Part shown: one piece after another, positions 43,747-54,780 of the stretch
Layout: the number at the start of each line of letters is the position of its first letter
Numbering within the stretch: position 1 is the stretch's first letter
Origin: Mauremys mutica
Taxonomy: Eukaryota; Chordata; Testudines; Geoemydidae
DNA: 64,000 bases
NCBI RefSeq assembly: GCF_020497125.1
Contig: NC_059080.1
Span: forward strand, 46,255,563 to 46,319,562
Reading direction: 5' to 3'
The notes under the pieces: model-generated
The model's input: only the letters and a program-made list of their open reading frames with translations
What the model was told of the DNA's origin: nothing
Databases searched by the model: none
Program-made: the position numbers and the translations under genes

Positions 43747-43972
43747 CATAGAATCATAGAATCTCAGGGTTGGAAGGGACCTCAGGAGGTCATCTAGTCC
43801 AACCCCCTGCTCAAAGCAGGACCAAACCCAACTAAATCATCCCAGCCAGGGCTTTGTCAAGCCTGACCTTAAAAACCTCTAAGGAAGGAGATTCCACTAC
43901 CTCCCTAGGTAACCCATTCCAGTTCTTCACCACCCTACTAGTGAAAAAGTTTTTCCTAATATCCAACCTAAA
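43747..43972 (-). mobile_element. Antisense CR1 3' end inserted in CR1
   Basis: Starts with the reverse-complement terminus (AGAATCATAGAATCTCAGGG) and contains 'CAACCCCCTGCTCAAAGCAG'. It interrupts the sense CR1 within the word GGGCAAGTCATGCCTGACTA. TCAT is present on both sides of the whole insertion (possible 4-bp duplication). Confidence 0.85.
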
Positions 43973-43989
43973 CAAAAAGAAAAATTTAA

Positions 43990-44178
43990 ATAATATAATT
44001 GGAGATATACCTATCTCCTAGAACCGGAAGGGACCTTGATAGGTCATCGAGTCCAGCCCACTGCCTTCACTAGCAGGACCAAGTACTGATTTTTGCCCCA
44101 GATCCCTAAGTGGCCTCTTCAAGGATTGAACTCACAACCCTGGGTTTAGCAGGCCAATGCTCAAACCACTGAGCTATC
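43990..44178 (-). mobile_element. Antisense turtle tRNA-derived SINE
   Basis: Reverse complement of the SINE head (GGATTGAACTCACAACCCTG, CTCAAACCACTGAGCTATCC) at the right and its tail (AAGGGACCTTGATAGGTCAT) at the left. Lies immediately next to the antisense CR1 3' end, within the same host CR1. Confidence 0.92.
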
Positions 44179-44427
44179 CCTCATGCCTGACTAACCTAAT
44201 TGCTTTCTATGAGGAAATAACTGGGTCTGTGGATGAGGGGAAAGCAGTGGATGTGCTATTCCTTAACTTTAGCAAAGCTTTTGATACGGTCTCCCACAGT
44301 ATTCTTGCCAGCAAATTAAAGAAGTATGGGCTGGATGAATGGACTATAAGGTGGATAGAAAGCTGGCTAGATCGTCGGGCTCAACGGGTAATGATCAACG
44401 GTTCCATGTCTAGTTGGCAGCCGGCTT

Positions 44428-44808
44428 TCTTTCACCTCTGCTGTTAAGCCAGGCTGATCGCCTGCCATATTTGCTATTCTTTCTGCACATCGGGATGGTT
44501 TGTTCCTGCACCCTCAATAAGGCTTCTTTAAAATACAGCCAGCTCTCCTGGACTCCTTTCCCCCTCATATTAGCCTCCCAGGGGATCCTGCCTTTCAGTT
44601 CCCTAAGGGAGCTAAAGTTTGCTTTTCTGAAGTCCAGGGAAGGTATTTTGCTACTCTATTTTGCTACCCACCTTTCTTCCTTTTGTGAGGATCCTGAACT
44701 CAGCCACCTCATGGTCCCTGTCCTGCCATCCCATACCATTACCAGATTTGCCTGTTATGTTGGGATACGCTCATTTATTAGGGTTACTCTTCCGGGGGAG
44801 GGGGTTCT
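44428..44808 (-). mobile_element. Antisense CR1 5' part (endonuclease region)
   Basis: On the minus strand it contains GGAGTCCAGGAGAGCTGGCT, the same segment that begins the sense fragment at 42893, and then ORF2 DNA further 5' (endonuclease end). So the same CR1 position occurs twice, facing opposite ways. Confidence 0.75.
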
Positions 44809-44809
44809 G

Positions 44810-46205
44810 TAATTCAATCAATGTACTGCTTGTATCACTTATGTTCTCATATGGAGCTCTATTTCTCCCAGCTGCAAGTTCCCGCCCAATGGAGCTATGC
44901 TGCAGGACCTAGGTTCCCCAGGGCTGGGTTCTTGGAGCCCCAGAATCAGATGAACACATACAGTAACAGAGCGCATCTGAGAGGACAGGGTTAATCAGCA
45001 CTCACAAGCTGACCCCTTATATGTCCCTGGACTCGGTAGATTAGGTCGAGCAGCATTTTCAAGCTGTCATCCTCAGAGGCCCTCGGATACAGCAGGCTGG
45101 GTCAAACATCACCTCCAAGCTGTCACCCTCATATGCCATGTACACCGCACTGGAATAGAGTAAGCCTGAGCAGGCTGGGTCGAGCAGCACTTTCATTCTT
45201 CTACCCTTATATGTCCCAGGTTCAGAACGTCCCTATTCCCACTTTCATGTTACAATTGTTCTGGTACTAACCCACGTGATGAGCGAACCCCACAGGATTT
45301 TTGGGTGCTATAGGGATCTTAAGCTTAGGTACGAGGAGCGTTGCTGCAGACCGAATGGGGAAGCCAAAAAACCACCCACGGCAGGGGGCGGGGGCAGGGG
45401 AGGGAGAGAGAGAAGCAACCAGCTGAACCATGAAATTATTTATTGCCAGGTAATAACCATACAAAGGGAGGCAAACAAGCAAAACAGTGATAATATTAAA
45501 TCTAACTTAAATTTGGTTATAAAAGTCAAGTTTAGAAAACTATAACTGATCAAACAAATCAGGGTCAAAAGGCTATAGCTAGAGAGAGAGCGAGCACTGG
45601 GTTCTCACCACTCTGTGAAACTTGAATCAATTGGGGGTCCCAGGTGGTGGTAGCTGAGGTGGTAGCTGGAGACAGGCAGAACCCACAGCACGATCAGTCA
45701 GGAGACGAAGTCCCAGTGGAACTGATGCAGATTTTGGATCCAGGCATCAGAGCACTTACTTGAGCGTGGGTAGAGGTTTTTGTAGGGAAAGAACAATGGT
45801 TTAAGGGAGAACACTAGATTTGTTTATGGATAAACTGATGGCTTAAGGGAGTATACCAAAGGTGTTTTGTTCAGGCTAGACAGTAGGAGCTGATCATTCC
45901 TGGCTTGGGGTGGTGTTCCTTGGTGGGAGCTCATAATGCAATTAGGCAGCTTCACTATTTTGGATACCAATAAAGGATTTATTACTAGAATTGGTCTGAT
46001 AACTACTGAGCTGGGTGTGTGCAGGCATGGGTTCATTAACATCTGCAGCAGAGATCCCCATCATGCAGTGCTTCCCTGCCTTTCTGGTCCTAGAGTTCCA
46101 TGCGGTTCTTGCCTTGGAATCTCTGTTCTCCATTCTGTATGTTAATGGGGATGCCTCCCTGTCTCATCTCCGATGCAAATGAGGCTAATGGAGTTTCCTT
46201 AATTC
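44810..46205 (-). mobile_element. Probable ERV/LTR fragment
   Basis: Reads like an antisense LTR plus adjoining internal DNA. On the minus strand it begins TGACAGAATTAAGGAAACTC (from 46205) and has AATAAATCC near 45975. Three degenerate direct repeats of 'TATATGTCCC...GGTCGAGCAGCA' lie at 44995-45215. No coding frame. Ends and duplication not established. Confidence 0.45.
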
Positions 46206-46879
46206 TGTCACCCTTGTCCCAGGGGTTTAGGTGTGTCTCTCCCTGCCTTTTCATTGCTTTTTGTAAGTCTTTCTTCTGATCTGTTTTGGTTCAAGCAGAG
46301 GCTGAGGGTGGAAGGTCTTTCGTGAGTCAGGCAAAGGCTGGGTTCTGCACCCTGGTTCCCCAAGAACACAGAGCTGGTAGGTAACAACAAAGTCTTGAAT
46401 TCCTCATTTGTTAACACCTTTATGTGATGTATTACTATTATCACCACCATCACAGTTCCATCCAGCCTTTCTATTTGCAACACTCTTCAGTCATCAGCCT
46501 TTTCTCCAGGGAACAGGAGAGCTCTCATCCTCCTGCGATGCCTTCTCCCTCTAGATTTGCTTCCTGTGCTTTTTTTAAACTACCTCTCCCAGCAGATGGG
46601 ACAATTAGCTCCTTAGAGCCCTCAATCCACAAGCTGGTCAGGTAATTAAGTAGTCCATTCCTCAGTCAAGTTTTCTCTGGGCTGGGGGAACTAACCAGAG
46701 CTTAAGTGACCAGAGTGCTGGGACAATTGTTATCTCTCAGCACTCTGTCACAAGCAGAGATGGGGGAAGCAAATGGGGAGAGCAAAGCTATTTTTGTACT
46801 TACTGTATTGTGAGGCTAAGCAGGCTTCTTCCTGGGCCCTGGCGTAAATTAGAGTAGCCTCAGGGGTTTAAAGATTATT
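46206..46879. other. Non-coding DNA, possibly repeat-derived
   Basis: No gene recognised. Could be a continuation of the LTR element to its left; I cannot show this. Confidence 0.3.
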
Positions 46880-47015
46880 ATTTTGTATTGCAATAGCACA
46901 TAGGAGCCTCAATCGTGGGTCAGGACCCACTGTGCTAGGTGCTGTACAAACACAGAACAAAAGGATAGTCCCTGCCCCCAAAAAGCTTATGATTTAAGTG
47001 TATGATGGGAGAAAT
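46880..47015 (-). repeat. Ancient SINE-type fragment
   Basis: 'GGACCCACTGTGCTAGGTGC', 'TGTACAAACACAGAACAAAA' and 'CAGTCCCTG'-like words belong to a widespread amniote repeat, also present at 50225-50310. Confidence 0.6.
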
Positions 47016-47641
47016 CAGATTGATACAATGAAACAGGCCAGAAGAGCATTAATCTTACATTTTATGGGACAAGTCCCACTTAATAGTGCCATTATAAAAT
47101 AAAGCAAAGCACCACGCCATCTTCTCTCCCCAGAATGCATGTCCCATCTTGCTTCTACTGCACAATACACTTCTGTGTGTTAGAAAGTATTTTGTCTTTC
47201 TTTGTTCTCCACCTATGTCATCCTGGTATCTTCCTGATTAATTCAGAAATGCCACAGATTTGAGAAAAAAAACTAGAAAGGAAAAATACTCTGACCCAAT
47301 TACTGCAGTGATTCAGAAGAAAGCACAGAAAAAGGACATGGCAAATTCTAGGGGGTTTTAGTAAAAGATAACACTTGATTAAGTGGCTCATTCAGGGTTC
47401 AAGCCAATACTCAATGTAGTCAGGGAGAGTCCTATTGACTCCAATGGGTGTTGAAGAAGGTCCTGAGGTTAGAACACTGGGCCAGATTCTCAGCTGGTGT
47501 CAATCAGCATAGCTCCATTGAAAACACCGAAGCACCTGAAGATTTGGCTTGTTGTATGAAACCCCCTGTGAGCTGGCAGGGAAGATCTCAGTCTGGGGCT
47601 CCTGTAGAAGGCTTTATCAATGATAAGTGGGTGTTAGCCAG
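47016..47641. other. Non-coding DNA with a half-palindrome
   Basis: Mostly featureless. 'GGGCCAGATTCTCAGCTGGT' (about 47480) is half of a palindromic MITE type. The last eight bases are the target duplication of the next element. Confidence 0.4.
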
Positions 47642-48007
47642 CAGGGCTGGCTTTAGGAAGCGTGGGGCCCGATTCAAACAGTTTTGCCGGGGCCCCGGCA
47701 GGGATGACTAAAAAAAAAAAAAAAACACGTAAAAAAACATGTGGGGCTTGTACTCACCGGGCAGCAATCCAAGTCTTCGGCGGCGGGTCCTTCACTTGCT
47801 CCGGGTCTTCGGTGGCATTAAAGGACCTGCCGCCAAAGACCCAGAGCACTGCTGAGTGAGTAAAAATTAAAAAGGAGCCTCTAGCCACGGAAAGGATTCT
47901 CGGCCACTTGCCCCATCCCCCAGCAGCTCTGCCACTGGGCACGGGGCCCTCTTAAGCGCGGGGCCCGATTCGGGGGAATTGGTGGAATTGGCCTAAAGCC
48001 AGCCCTG
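47642..48007. mobile_element. hAT MITE with 16-bp perfect TIR and 8-bp TSD
   Basis: Begins CAGGGCTGGCTTTAGG and ends CCTAAAGCCAGCCCTG, exact complements. TTAGCCAG is duplicated at 47634-47641 and 48008-48015. 366 bp, no transposase; includes a 16-A run at about 47710-47726. Confidence 0.95.
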
Positions 48008-48129
48008 TTAGCCAGAATGGTCTGATCTGGGGATCTTTCATGTGGCAGAGGGGAGGTAACCAATATCTGGCAGAGAATGTATTTTTGACTTGATTAGGGT
48101 GATCTTTATAGAACTGTAAGGGTCCGTGT

Positions 48130-49180
48130 ACGGGTCCCCTTGTCAGGTGAGGGGTCGCTCTTCACCTTCGGGGTGCCTGGGAACCAGGCCGCCTCACTAC
48201 CGGAGGCTGGGTAGCAGTTCAGTCTTACAGTCCACGCCCTAGATCAGGGCGGGACAACAGGCAGTAGTCCTGGGCTCAGACCCTCAGGCAGGGCTGAGCA
48301 AACAAACAGTAGTTCAGTTTATCAAAGCCCAAGCCCTAGCTCAGGGCGGGGCAGCAATAGGTACAGAGCTCAGTCCCTCAGGCAGGGCTGAGCAGCAGTT
48401 TAAGTTTGCAGAGCCCAAGCCCTGGCTCAGGGCAGGGCAGCAACACAGATACCGGGCTCAGACCCTCAGGCAGGGCTGAGCAGCAGTTCAGTTTGTAGAG
48501 CCCAAGCCCTGGCTCAGGGCGGGGCAGCAACACAGATACAGGGCTCAGACCCTCAGGCAGGGGCTGAGCAAACCACAGGTAAGTCCAGGCTTCTAAGCCT
48601 GAGCCTTGGGGTGAGGGGGAGACTGCCACCCATGAGTAAGGGGTGACAGGGGGGACGCAGGCCCACTCACTCCACTGCGTCCTGGCCCGGGGCCCTAGCA
48701 GCAGCGTGGATCCGCTGCAGTCAGTGGGGATCCTGGCCGCAACACACTGACATAGGCTCAGTGTCGGCTACAGCCAGACTGGGGTCAGCTATCCCCGGGC
48801 CACTTCCAATCTCCCCCTCCGTTGGTACCTGTATTGTTGGGGCTTCGGCAGGGGGGTCCACCAGCATTGGCTCCTCAGGAGACGGGTGCACAGGTGGGCT
48901 TGACTCCTCCTCAGGGTACCGGGCTCGGGGCAGACTCGGCCAGTCCTCCTCAGGGTACCGGGCTCGGGGCAGGCTCGGTTCAGCAGGAACTCGGGCACCA
49001 GCATCTGTCCTCTCCAGCGGCCGGGGCCCAAATGAGTGCTGGGCCCGGGCCTTTATACTTCCTGTCCCGCCCCTTGACTTCTGGGGGGCGGGGACAGGTG
49101 GCGGTGGCTCCGCCCACTGAGGCGGCTGTTCTGGCTCGTCCCTCTCAGGTGCGGCTGGGAGCCAGGCCGCCTCACTACAA
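48130..49180. repeat. Composite GC-rich repeat with minisatellite
   Basis: Both edges carry CCAGGCCGCCTCACTAC (48187 and 49163), suggesting one repeat unit of about 1 kb with duplicated ends. The left part contains a minisatellite (48213-48575). The right part has the duplicated word CCTCCTCAGGGTACCGGGCT (48905 and 48945) and a TTTATACTTCC stretch. Frames here are base-composition artefacts. Family unknown, perhaps an ERV LTR. Confidence 0.55.
48213..48575. repeat. Minisatellite, about 4 units of 86-96 bp
   Basis: The words GAGCCCAAGCCCTGGCTCAG and GGGCTCAGACCCTCAGGCAG recur with spacings of 86, 87 and about 96 bases. Confidence 0.85.
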
Positions 49181-49279
49181 GAACACTTATGAACTAATGG
49201 CATCTTCATCATTATAGTCTTACCATTTCATTGTGGTCCCTCATCAATATGAGGCATCCATCTGTTGTGTCTTGGATTA

Positions 49280-49390
49280 CACTAAAATCATAAGCTCTTT
49301 GGGGCAGGACCTTCTGTTGTTCTGTATTTGTACAGCTCCTAGCATCATGGGGCCCTGGTTCATGATGGTCTCCTGCTAGGCACTACAGTG
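49280..49390 (+). repeat. Ancient SINE-type fragment
   Basis: 'AAGCTCTTTGGGGCAGGACC', 'TGTACAGCTCCTAGCATCAT' and 'GGGGCCCTGG' match the amniote repeat also seen at 25470-25580. Confidence 0.6.
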
Positions 49391-50055
49391 ACAGTTAACA
49401 ATACTTTCCAGTGGGAAAGGCTCTCCCAGCAAATTTTCTCATGGTATGGTCATGTATCTCAGCTGAAAGAGAACAGGCTCCCTCTCTCTGAAATCATCTG
49501 GGTTCACTTCCTTTACAATGTAGCACCCAAATGGATTTACTTTTCACGCACCGTCTTGCCAAAGGGAGAGAGAAAAGAAACAAGAGACAAAACTTTATTA
49601 TTAATTTCCAAAATCGAAAACAACTTCTTGGTTAACATCACAAGGGAGAATTCCTTTGTATTGATTCTCTGCTCTCTAACTAGTGAGCATCCATTTGCAA
49701 AATCTCATTTATTTCTTTATTGCTCAGCTCAGAATTAGTCAGCAGGATCCAAAAGTGATTCCTTTAAGGTAGGTAGTAAGTGTTAGAGCCTCAGATAGTG
49801 TAAATTGGCATATGTGCATTCAAGCCAATGAAGCAATGCTGGCATACACCAATGTGAGGATCTGACCCTCTGTGTGATAAACATTAGCTGCATGAATAAA
49901 ATCCCCCTTTGGACAAGCCTGGGGAGGGATGGGGGCTGACAAGAACCTTAGTTACATTGTTGGAAGGTATCTGGGTTGAAATGGAGCACGAGGTAGAGAC
50001 CGGAGCACAAAGGAATAAAGGAAAATGAGTCAGGGCAAAACCTTTGAAGCTTTGC
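49391..50055. other. Intergenic DNA, no clear feature
   Basis: No gene or clear repeat found. Confidence 0.35.
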
Positions 50056-50058
50056 TAT

Positions 50059-50212
50059 TACAGTGCACTCCTTTTATAGGAATCACATCCGTCCTGCATG
50101 ATTTGATTCTTATAAGCAGAGTATTTTAGGTGTAGGAATGATTTTGTCCCAGTGGTTTCAATCACTATATGCAGTTGATTCTTATATCAGTGATTCTTAT
50201 AAACGGAGTGCA
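50059..50212. mobile_element. Palindromic MITE
   Basis: AGTGCACTCCTTTTATAGGA at the left faces TTCTTATAAACGGAGTGCACT at the right, with repeated TTATAAG words within. ATTACAG lies at both flanks. Possibly a pogo/Tigger-type non-autonomous element; the superfamily is not certain. Confidence 0.55.
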
Positions 50213-50224
50213 CTATTACAGTAG

Positions 50225-50495
50225 CACAATAGCTTGCATCCAGTTTCAGAGCCCCGTTGTGCTAGGCACTGTTCATAAATAAAGACAGGCCCTGACTCAA
50301 ATTGTTCACAGTCTATACAGGCAGAAGGTGGTAGAAAGGAAACTTTTGCCCTGTTTTACAAACGGGGAAGTGAGGTACAGGGAGAGAAGCAGTGACTGGG
50401 CTAAAGAAAGTCTGTGGTAGAGTGAGGAATTGAACCCCCATTTGCTGAGGTGTCAACTAATGTCTTGGCCACAAGGCCGTCCCTCCTCTATTCAA
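50225..50495 (-). repeat. Antisense MIR-like SINE
   Basis: Contains 'GTGCTAGGCACTGTTCATAA', 'CTGTTTTACAAACGGGGAAG' and 'GAGGAATTGAACCCCCATTT', ending 'TTGGCCACAAGGCCGTCC'. Confidence 0.7.
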
Positions 50496-50532
50496 TGGGC
50501 CTGTGTGCCTTGGATTGAATCCACACAAGCAG

Positions 50533-51274
50533 TAGGGTTGCCAACTTTCTAATTGCACAAAACAACACCACTGCCCTGCCCCCTCCCCACCCCAGCTCAC
50601 TCCATCCCCCCTCCCTCCATTGTTCGCTCTCCCACACCCTCACTCACTTTCACCAGGCTGGGGTGGGGGGTTGGGGTATGTGAGGGGGTGAAGGCTCCAG
50701 CTGGGGGTGCAGGCTCTGGGGTGGGGACAGAAATGAGGGGTTTAGGGTGTGGGAGGGGCTCTGGGCTGGGGGCAGATGGTTGGGGTGTGAGAAGGGGGGC
50801 TCTGGCTGGAGGGTTGGGGCCAGGGATGAGCGGTTTGGGGTGCAGGAGGGGCTCAGGGCTGGAGCAGGGGGTTGGGGTGTGGATTCTGGGAGGGAGTTTA
50901 GGTGGGGGAGGGGGTTCCAAGCTGGGGCAAGGGGTTTGGGGTGTGGGCTCTGGCCAGGCGGTGCTTACCTCAGGTCTCTTCCAAAAGTGACCGGCATGTC
51001 TGGCTCATAGGCGGAGGGGCCAGGGGGCTTGGCACTGCTCCCACAGCTCCCATTGGCCAATAAGAGCTGCGGAGCTGGCACTTGGGGGGGGCAGTGCACG
51101 GAGCCTCCCTGACCCCTGCGCCTAGGAGTCAGACATGCTGGCCACTTCCGGGAGCCATGCAGAGCCAGGTAGGGAACCTGCCTCAGCCCCGGGCTCCCGC
51201 TATACTGCTGACCCGACTTTTAATGGCCCGGTCAGCAATGCTGACTGGAGCTGCCAGGATGCCTGGCAACCCTA
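50533..51274. mobile_element. TIR element with G-rich minisatellite
   Basis: The left TAGGGTTGCCAACTTT faces the right GCCTGGCAACCCT. The flanks ACAAGCAG and ACAAGCGA (50525-50532, 51275-51282) agree at six of eight positions. 742 bp, non-coding. The centre (50655-50960) is a degenerate minisatellite of GGGGTTGGGGTGTG-like units. Confidence 0.75.
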
Positions 51275-51282
51275 ACAAGCGA

Positions 51283-52915
51283 CGGAGTTGGCCAAAGGCA
51301 TCCAAAGCCTCCAGCGCATCTGCCACAGGAAAATGAGAACTCCCCCACCTAGAAGCCCTGCTTCCACTGAGAATTAGGTCGCCCCTGCTGCAGTCACAGG
51401 GAGGTTAAAAGGTGGCTAATGGGAGATGCTGCAGCCAAGAAGAGGTGCACAAAATAACTGATGATCCCATATATTCTGGTTTGGAATCATAACACCTGCC
51501 AGGCCACAGCCCCATGTGCAGTAGGTCACTTGCTCTCTAGTTCTCACTGTTCCAAAAGGGCAGCCCCTGAGTCACTTACACAGAAGAGATTAGACATGGT
51601 TCACTTTTTTCTGAATAATGTTTACCCTACAAATCCTCTGTGTAACTGAGAACACACTCTGCAGGGAAACAAGCAGGGTTTTCTCTGCATACGTGGGTAC
51701 TGGGGTCTGTGGCTAGGGTTAATGTTGCCCTCTTTGACATTGGTGCATGTGACTGTGCTCAGTGAGTGCCACTGACTCAGACAAAGCTTCCAGAACATTG
51801 CGCTGGGAGCACTGGCACCTCGTTAAAGGCACAGTTTCATTGGGCAGCTTTTCAATGTTGTCCTTAAATGTGTTTAATTAAGAGGGCAAAAATCAGGTGA
51901 GGGGGATGGAACCTCTGGCCAGTTCATTCCCCCTTTGAGATCACCAAGGGACATTGCTGGTGAGCTGGTCGCTGAACACAGCAAGCCGAGCCTGAAAGTG
52001 GCTTGGAGGTGGGAAGAAAAGAGGGGAACCTCCCTCCTCTCAGACCAATTGGATGTTCTGGGTCCAGGAGACTCCAGACCCACCGGAAACCTTTCTGCTC
52101 ACTTGGAACACTGAGCAATTCCATTGCTGCAGGACCCCTCAGTATCAATCACCCTCAGAAATTAGTGGTGATGAGTGCGTGTGCACTATCCGGACACAGA
52201 TTTCAACCACCCCAAACATTGAGGCTGGAGCAGGGCTTAGTTCAGACCCAGCTTATAGTGAGACTTAACTGATTGGTGCCCAGATCCAAAGGCCTCTGGA
52301 TGCCCTACGAGAAGAGAACTAAACCAGTGAATTGCAGAAGTGGGCAAGGCACCTCGACTTAGTGCAAGGGCAGAGAGTATGACAAGAAAGGGCACAAAGG
52401 AACTAGCTCTGCAAGATTCGGTATTTGGACCCTGATTTATATGGAAGTGGAGAAAGGTGAGGGAGCAGGAGCTCTATTCCTGTTCAGACAGTGGAGGAAC
52501 TCTGCTGTCTAGTACTTCCCAGTGAGTCTTGCTTTAAGCGGCTGTGAGTTGCTAGAACTTTCCAGCTCATATAAAATTTGCCAATCAGGTTGCAAATTCA
52601 GGGCTAAATCCCTGGTCTCCTTACTCCCATGAGGAGTCCCATTGATTCCACCCCATCCTGCTACTCAGCTCGGTGCAGGGGCAGAGGTTCAGCTCCAGCA
52701 CAAACCAGCACAGTTGAATGAGTCTGGTCTAACTAGCCTCCCATACTAGCCTTTTTTCTGTTACTTGCCTGCCCAACATCTAGCACAACAGAGCCGTGGT
52801 CCTTGGTTGGGCTCCCCAGGAAGTACTGATATACACATAATGGATCTTGGCTAGAGTTGTGCAAAACTACCAGCTTTGCCCAGCTTTCAGGGAATCCATA
52901 TTTCCCTTGGTGAGG
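51283..52915. other. Intergenic DNA, no clear feature
   Basis: No exon or nameable repeat. Confidence 0.35.
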
Positions 52916-52919
52916 CACC

Positions 52920-53125
52920 TTCTGTCCAAGAATCTCAAAATGTTTTACAAGCATAGCAGCTAAGGATTAAGATCACCTCCGTGTCACAGATGGGGAAACG
53001 GAGGCACAGAGATGTTACATGACTTGACAAAGGCCAGAAACTGAGTCAGTGGAGAAGGCAGGAACAGCACACTGTTCTCCCAACTCCACAGTCTCTCCCT
53101 TAACCACAAGATGACCGCTTCACCC
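52920..53125 (-). repeat. Antisense MIR-like SINE
   Basis: 'CAGATGGGGAAACGGAGGCA', 'CATGACTTGACAAAGGCCAG' and 'CTTAACCACAAGATGACC', reverse MIR order. Confidence 0.75.
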
Positions 53126-53585
53126 TTCAGCCTTTAGTTGCTATTATTGTTGTTGTTTTATTTATTTGTGCAGAAGGGCCCCAATCAGAGATCAGGCGTG
53201 GAGCTGGGAAAAGTTTTGCAGATTGCATTTTTTGGCAAATTAACTATTAGTTACAGGGTGAGTGCAACTATTCATAAATCCAAGTCAAATTCAGCCAAGC
53301 GTTTCAGCTCAGGGGAAAAAAAGAAAAAAAAATCAAAACCTTTTGTTTAGACATTGTCAGAATGATCTGTTTTGACTGTTTGTTACAAAATGATCACCTG
53401 TTTTGAAATTTTGCTGGATTTATTTAAAAACAACAGACAAATAAACTAACTTAAATGAAAAAAGGAGCAAAATATTTTGGTTCGAACAATTTTTTTTTAA
53501 ATTGTGGTCGAGAAAAACAAAAAAAATTCATGTTGAGTTGACCCAAAACAAATATTTTTCCCAGATTTTTCCATTTGATTCTATT
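53126..53585. other. AT-rich intergenic DNA
   Basis: A-rich and T-rich runs, no gene or clear repeat. Confidence 0.4.
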
Positions 53586-53589
53586 TCTG

Positions 53590-53745
53590 GCTCATCCAGC
53601 ATCACCCAGCAGGCCAGTGGCAAAGTCACTGTCTTGCTCTGTGCCTCAGTTTCCCCATATGTGAAATGGGAATAATGATTCTGCCCTCCTGTGTAAAGTG
53701 CTGAGAGATCTATGAATGAAAAGTGCCAGACAGCTGGGTATTATT
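53590..53745 (+). repeat. MIR-like SINE
   Basis: 'TCTGTGCCTCAGTTTCCCC', 'TGAAATGGGAATAATGATT' and 'GTAAAGTGCTGAGAGATCTA' in sense order. Confidence 0.8.
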
Positions 53746-54575
53746 CTTAGTTGCTTAAAATGCTTTACAAGAGCTATAACACAGACAACCCTTGCCCTGG
53801 AGAATATACAGCCTCACTAAGACACATGCAGAGTTGACAGGATGTGTGGGGATGCCCACTAAATGCTTTTGCCCTAGTCAGATGTTTGCTGCAAAACATG
53901 TTTTTTAAGAAAACAAACCCCTGGGACGCGAGGCGAAAAGCTACTGCAGCTTTTACTTGAACTTGAGGAATTGATAGTTTTTAATTTTGCTGCTTTGAGC
54001 TGTGAGGAGAGTGTTTTCCACCCAGGTTGTGAGCTACCTGCTGTGTCAGCTATCCCCTTAGATAATGAAAAGGAAGGAGTGGGCAGTCCCCCAGAGGGCT
54101 GGGTTTTTTCACTTGTTAAAGGGGAGAGTCCCTAGAAAATTTTGCATCCCTAGCAGGATAGTATCATCACTTGGAAGGTTTTCCCCTAAAGTGGCCAGAC
54201 TCAATGTACTCGCAATGAGAGGGAGTTATGCTGGGAAGAGAAGGGGTCTCCCCACCCCCCGGAGATGCCTTAGGTGGCTTCTTCACTCCCACAGTGTCAA
54301 CAGTGATGCAAAACCACAGAGGGTCAGAGCAGCTGGGGGTAAATTGACATTGCTGCATTGATTACAGCTGGGGCTCTGCCGAGTCGCTTAAGCTGAGGAT
54401 CTGGCCCAGAGCACGTCAGGATGGGAGCACACAAGGAAGGGGGAAGGGAGCAAAATGACATCAAACTGCAGTATATTGCAGAGGATGGGATAGCTGAATG
54501 GGGGAAATGGTAAAGCAAGATTGAGCCCTACTCAACAGTTCCAGAGGCAGCTCAGACCTGGGCAACAATCACAGC
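53746..54575. other. Intergenic DNA, no clear feature
   Basis: No gene found. Confidence 0.35.
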
Positions 54576-54579
54576 AGCA

Positions 54580-54720
54580 CATGGAGTCTGAAATCCTGGC
54601 TTGATGCCAGCTTTGCTGTTTAATCACTGTGTGGCCTTGGGCAAGTCACTTCCCTGCTCTGTGCCTCGGTTTCCCCAGCTGTAAAAGGGGGATAATGCTG
54701 CTCTGCCTCTCTGAGGGGCT
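54580..54720 (+). repeat. MIR-like SINE
   Basis: 'GTGGCCTTGGGCAAGTCACT', 'TCTGTGCCTCGGTTTCCCC' and 'GTAAAAGGGGGATAATG', the best preserved MIR of the window. Confidence 0.85.
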
Positions 54721-54780
54721 GCAAGGCTGGATGCATTCCTGTTCCTAGAGCCCAAGAGGTGAATTCTCAGGTCTGGTCAG

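Larger units (their letters stand above)
42893..44427 (+). mobile_element. Sense CR1 fragment, split by CR1-plus-SINE insertion
   Basis: Coding for the region between endonuclease and RT (GVQESWLYFKESLLRLQEKN) and the first RT motifs ([20 protein letters not shown], then [15 protein letters not shown] sequence near 44270), with scattered stops. Interrupted at 43747-44178. It ends at GGCAGCCGG, where the sequence flips to antisense CR1. Confidence 0.88.

Noticed and set aside
42638..44447. Separate host genes suggested by several medium frames
   Set aside because: All match pieces of the CR1 ORF2 found elsewhere in the window.
48721..49217. Frames up to 163 codons resembling proline-rich proteins
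   Set aside because: Lie in a GC-rich repeat with duplicated words; not conserved coding.
50553..51010. Gly/Trp-rich frame of 145 codons
   Set aside because: Translation of the G-rich minisatellite.
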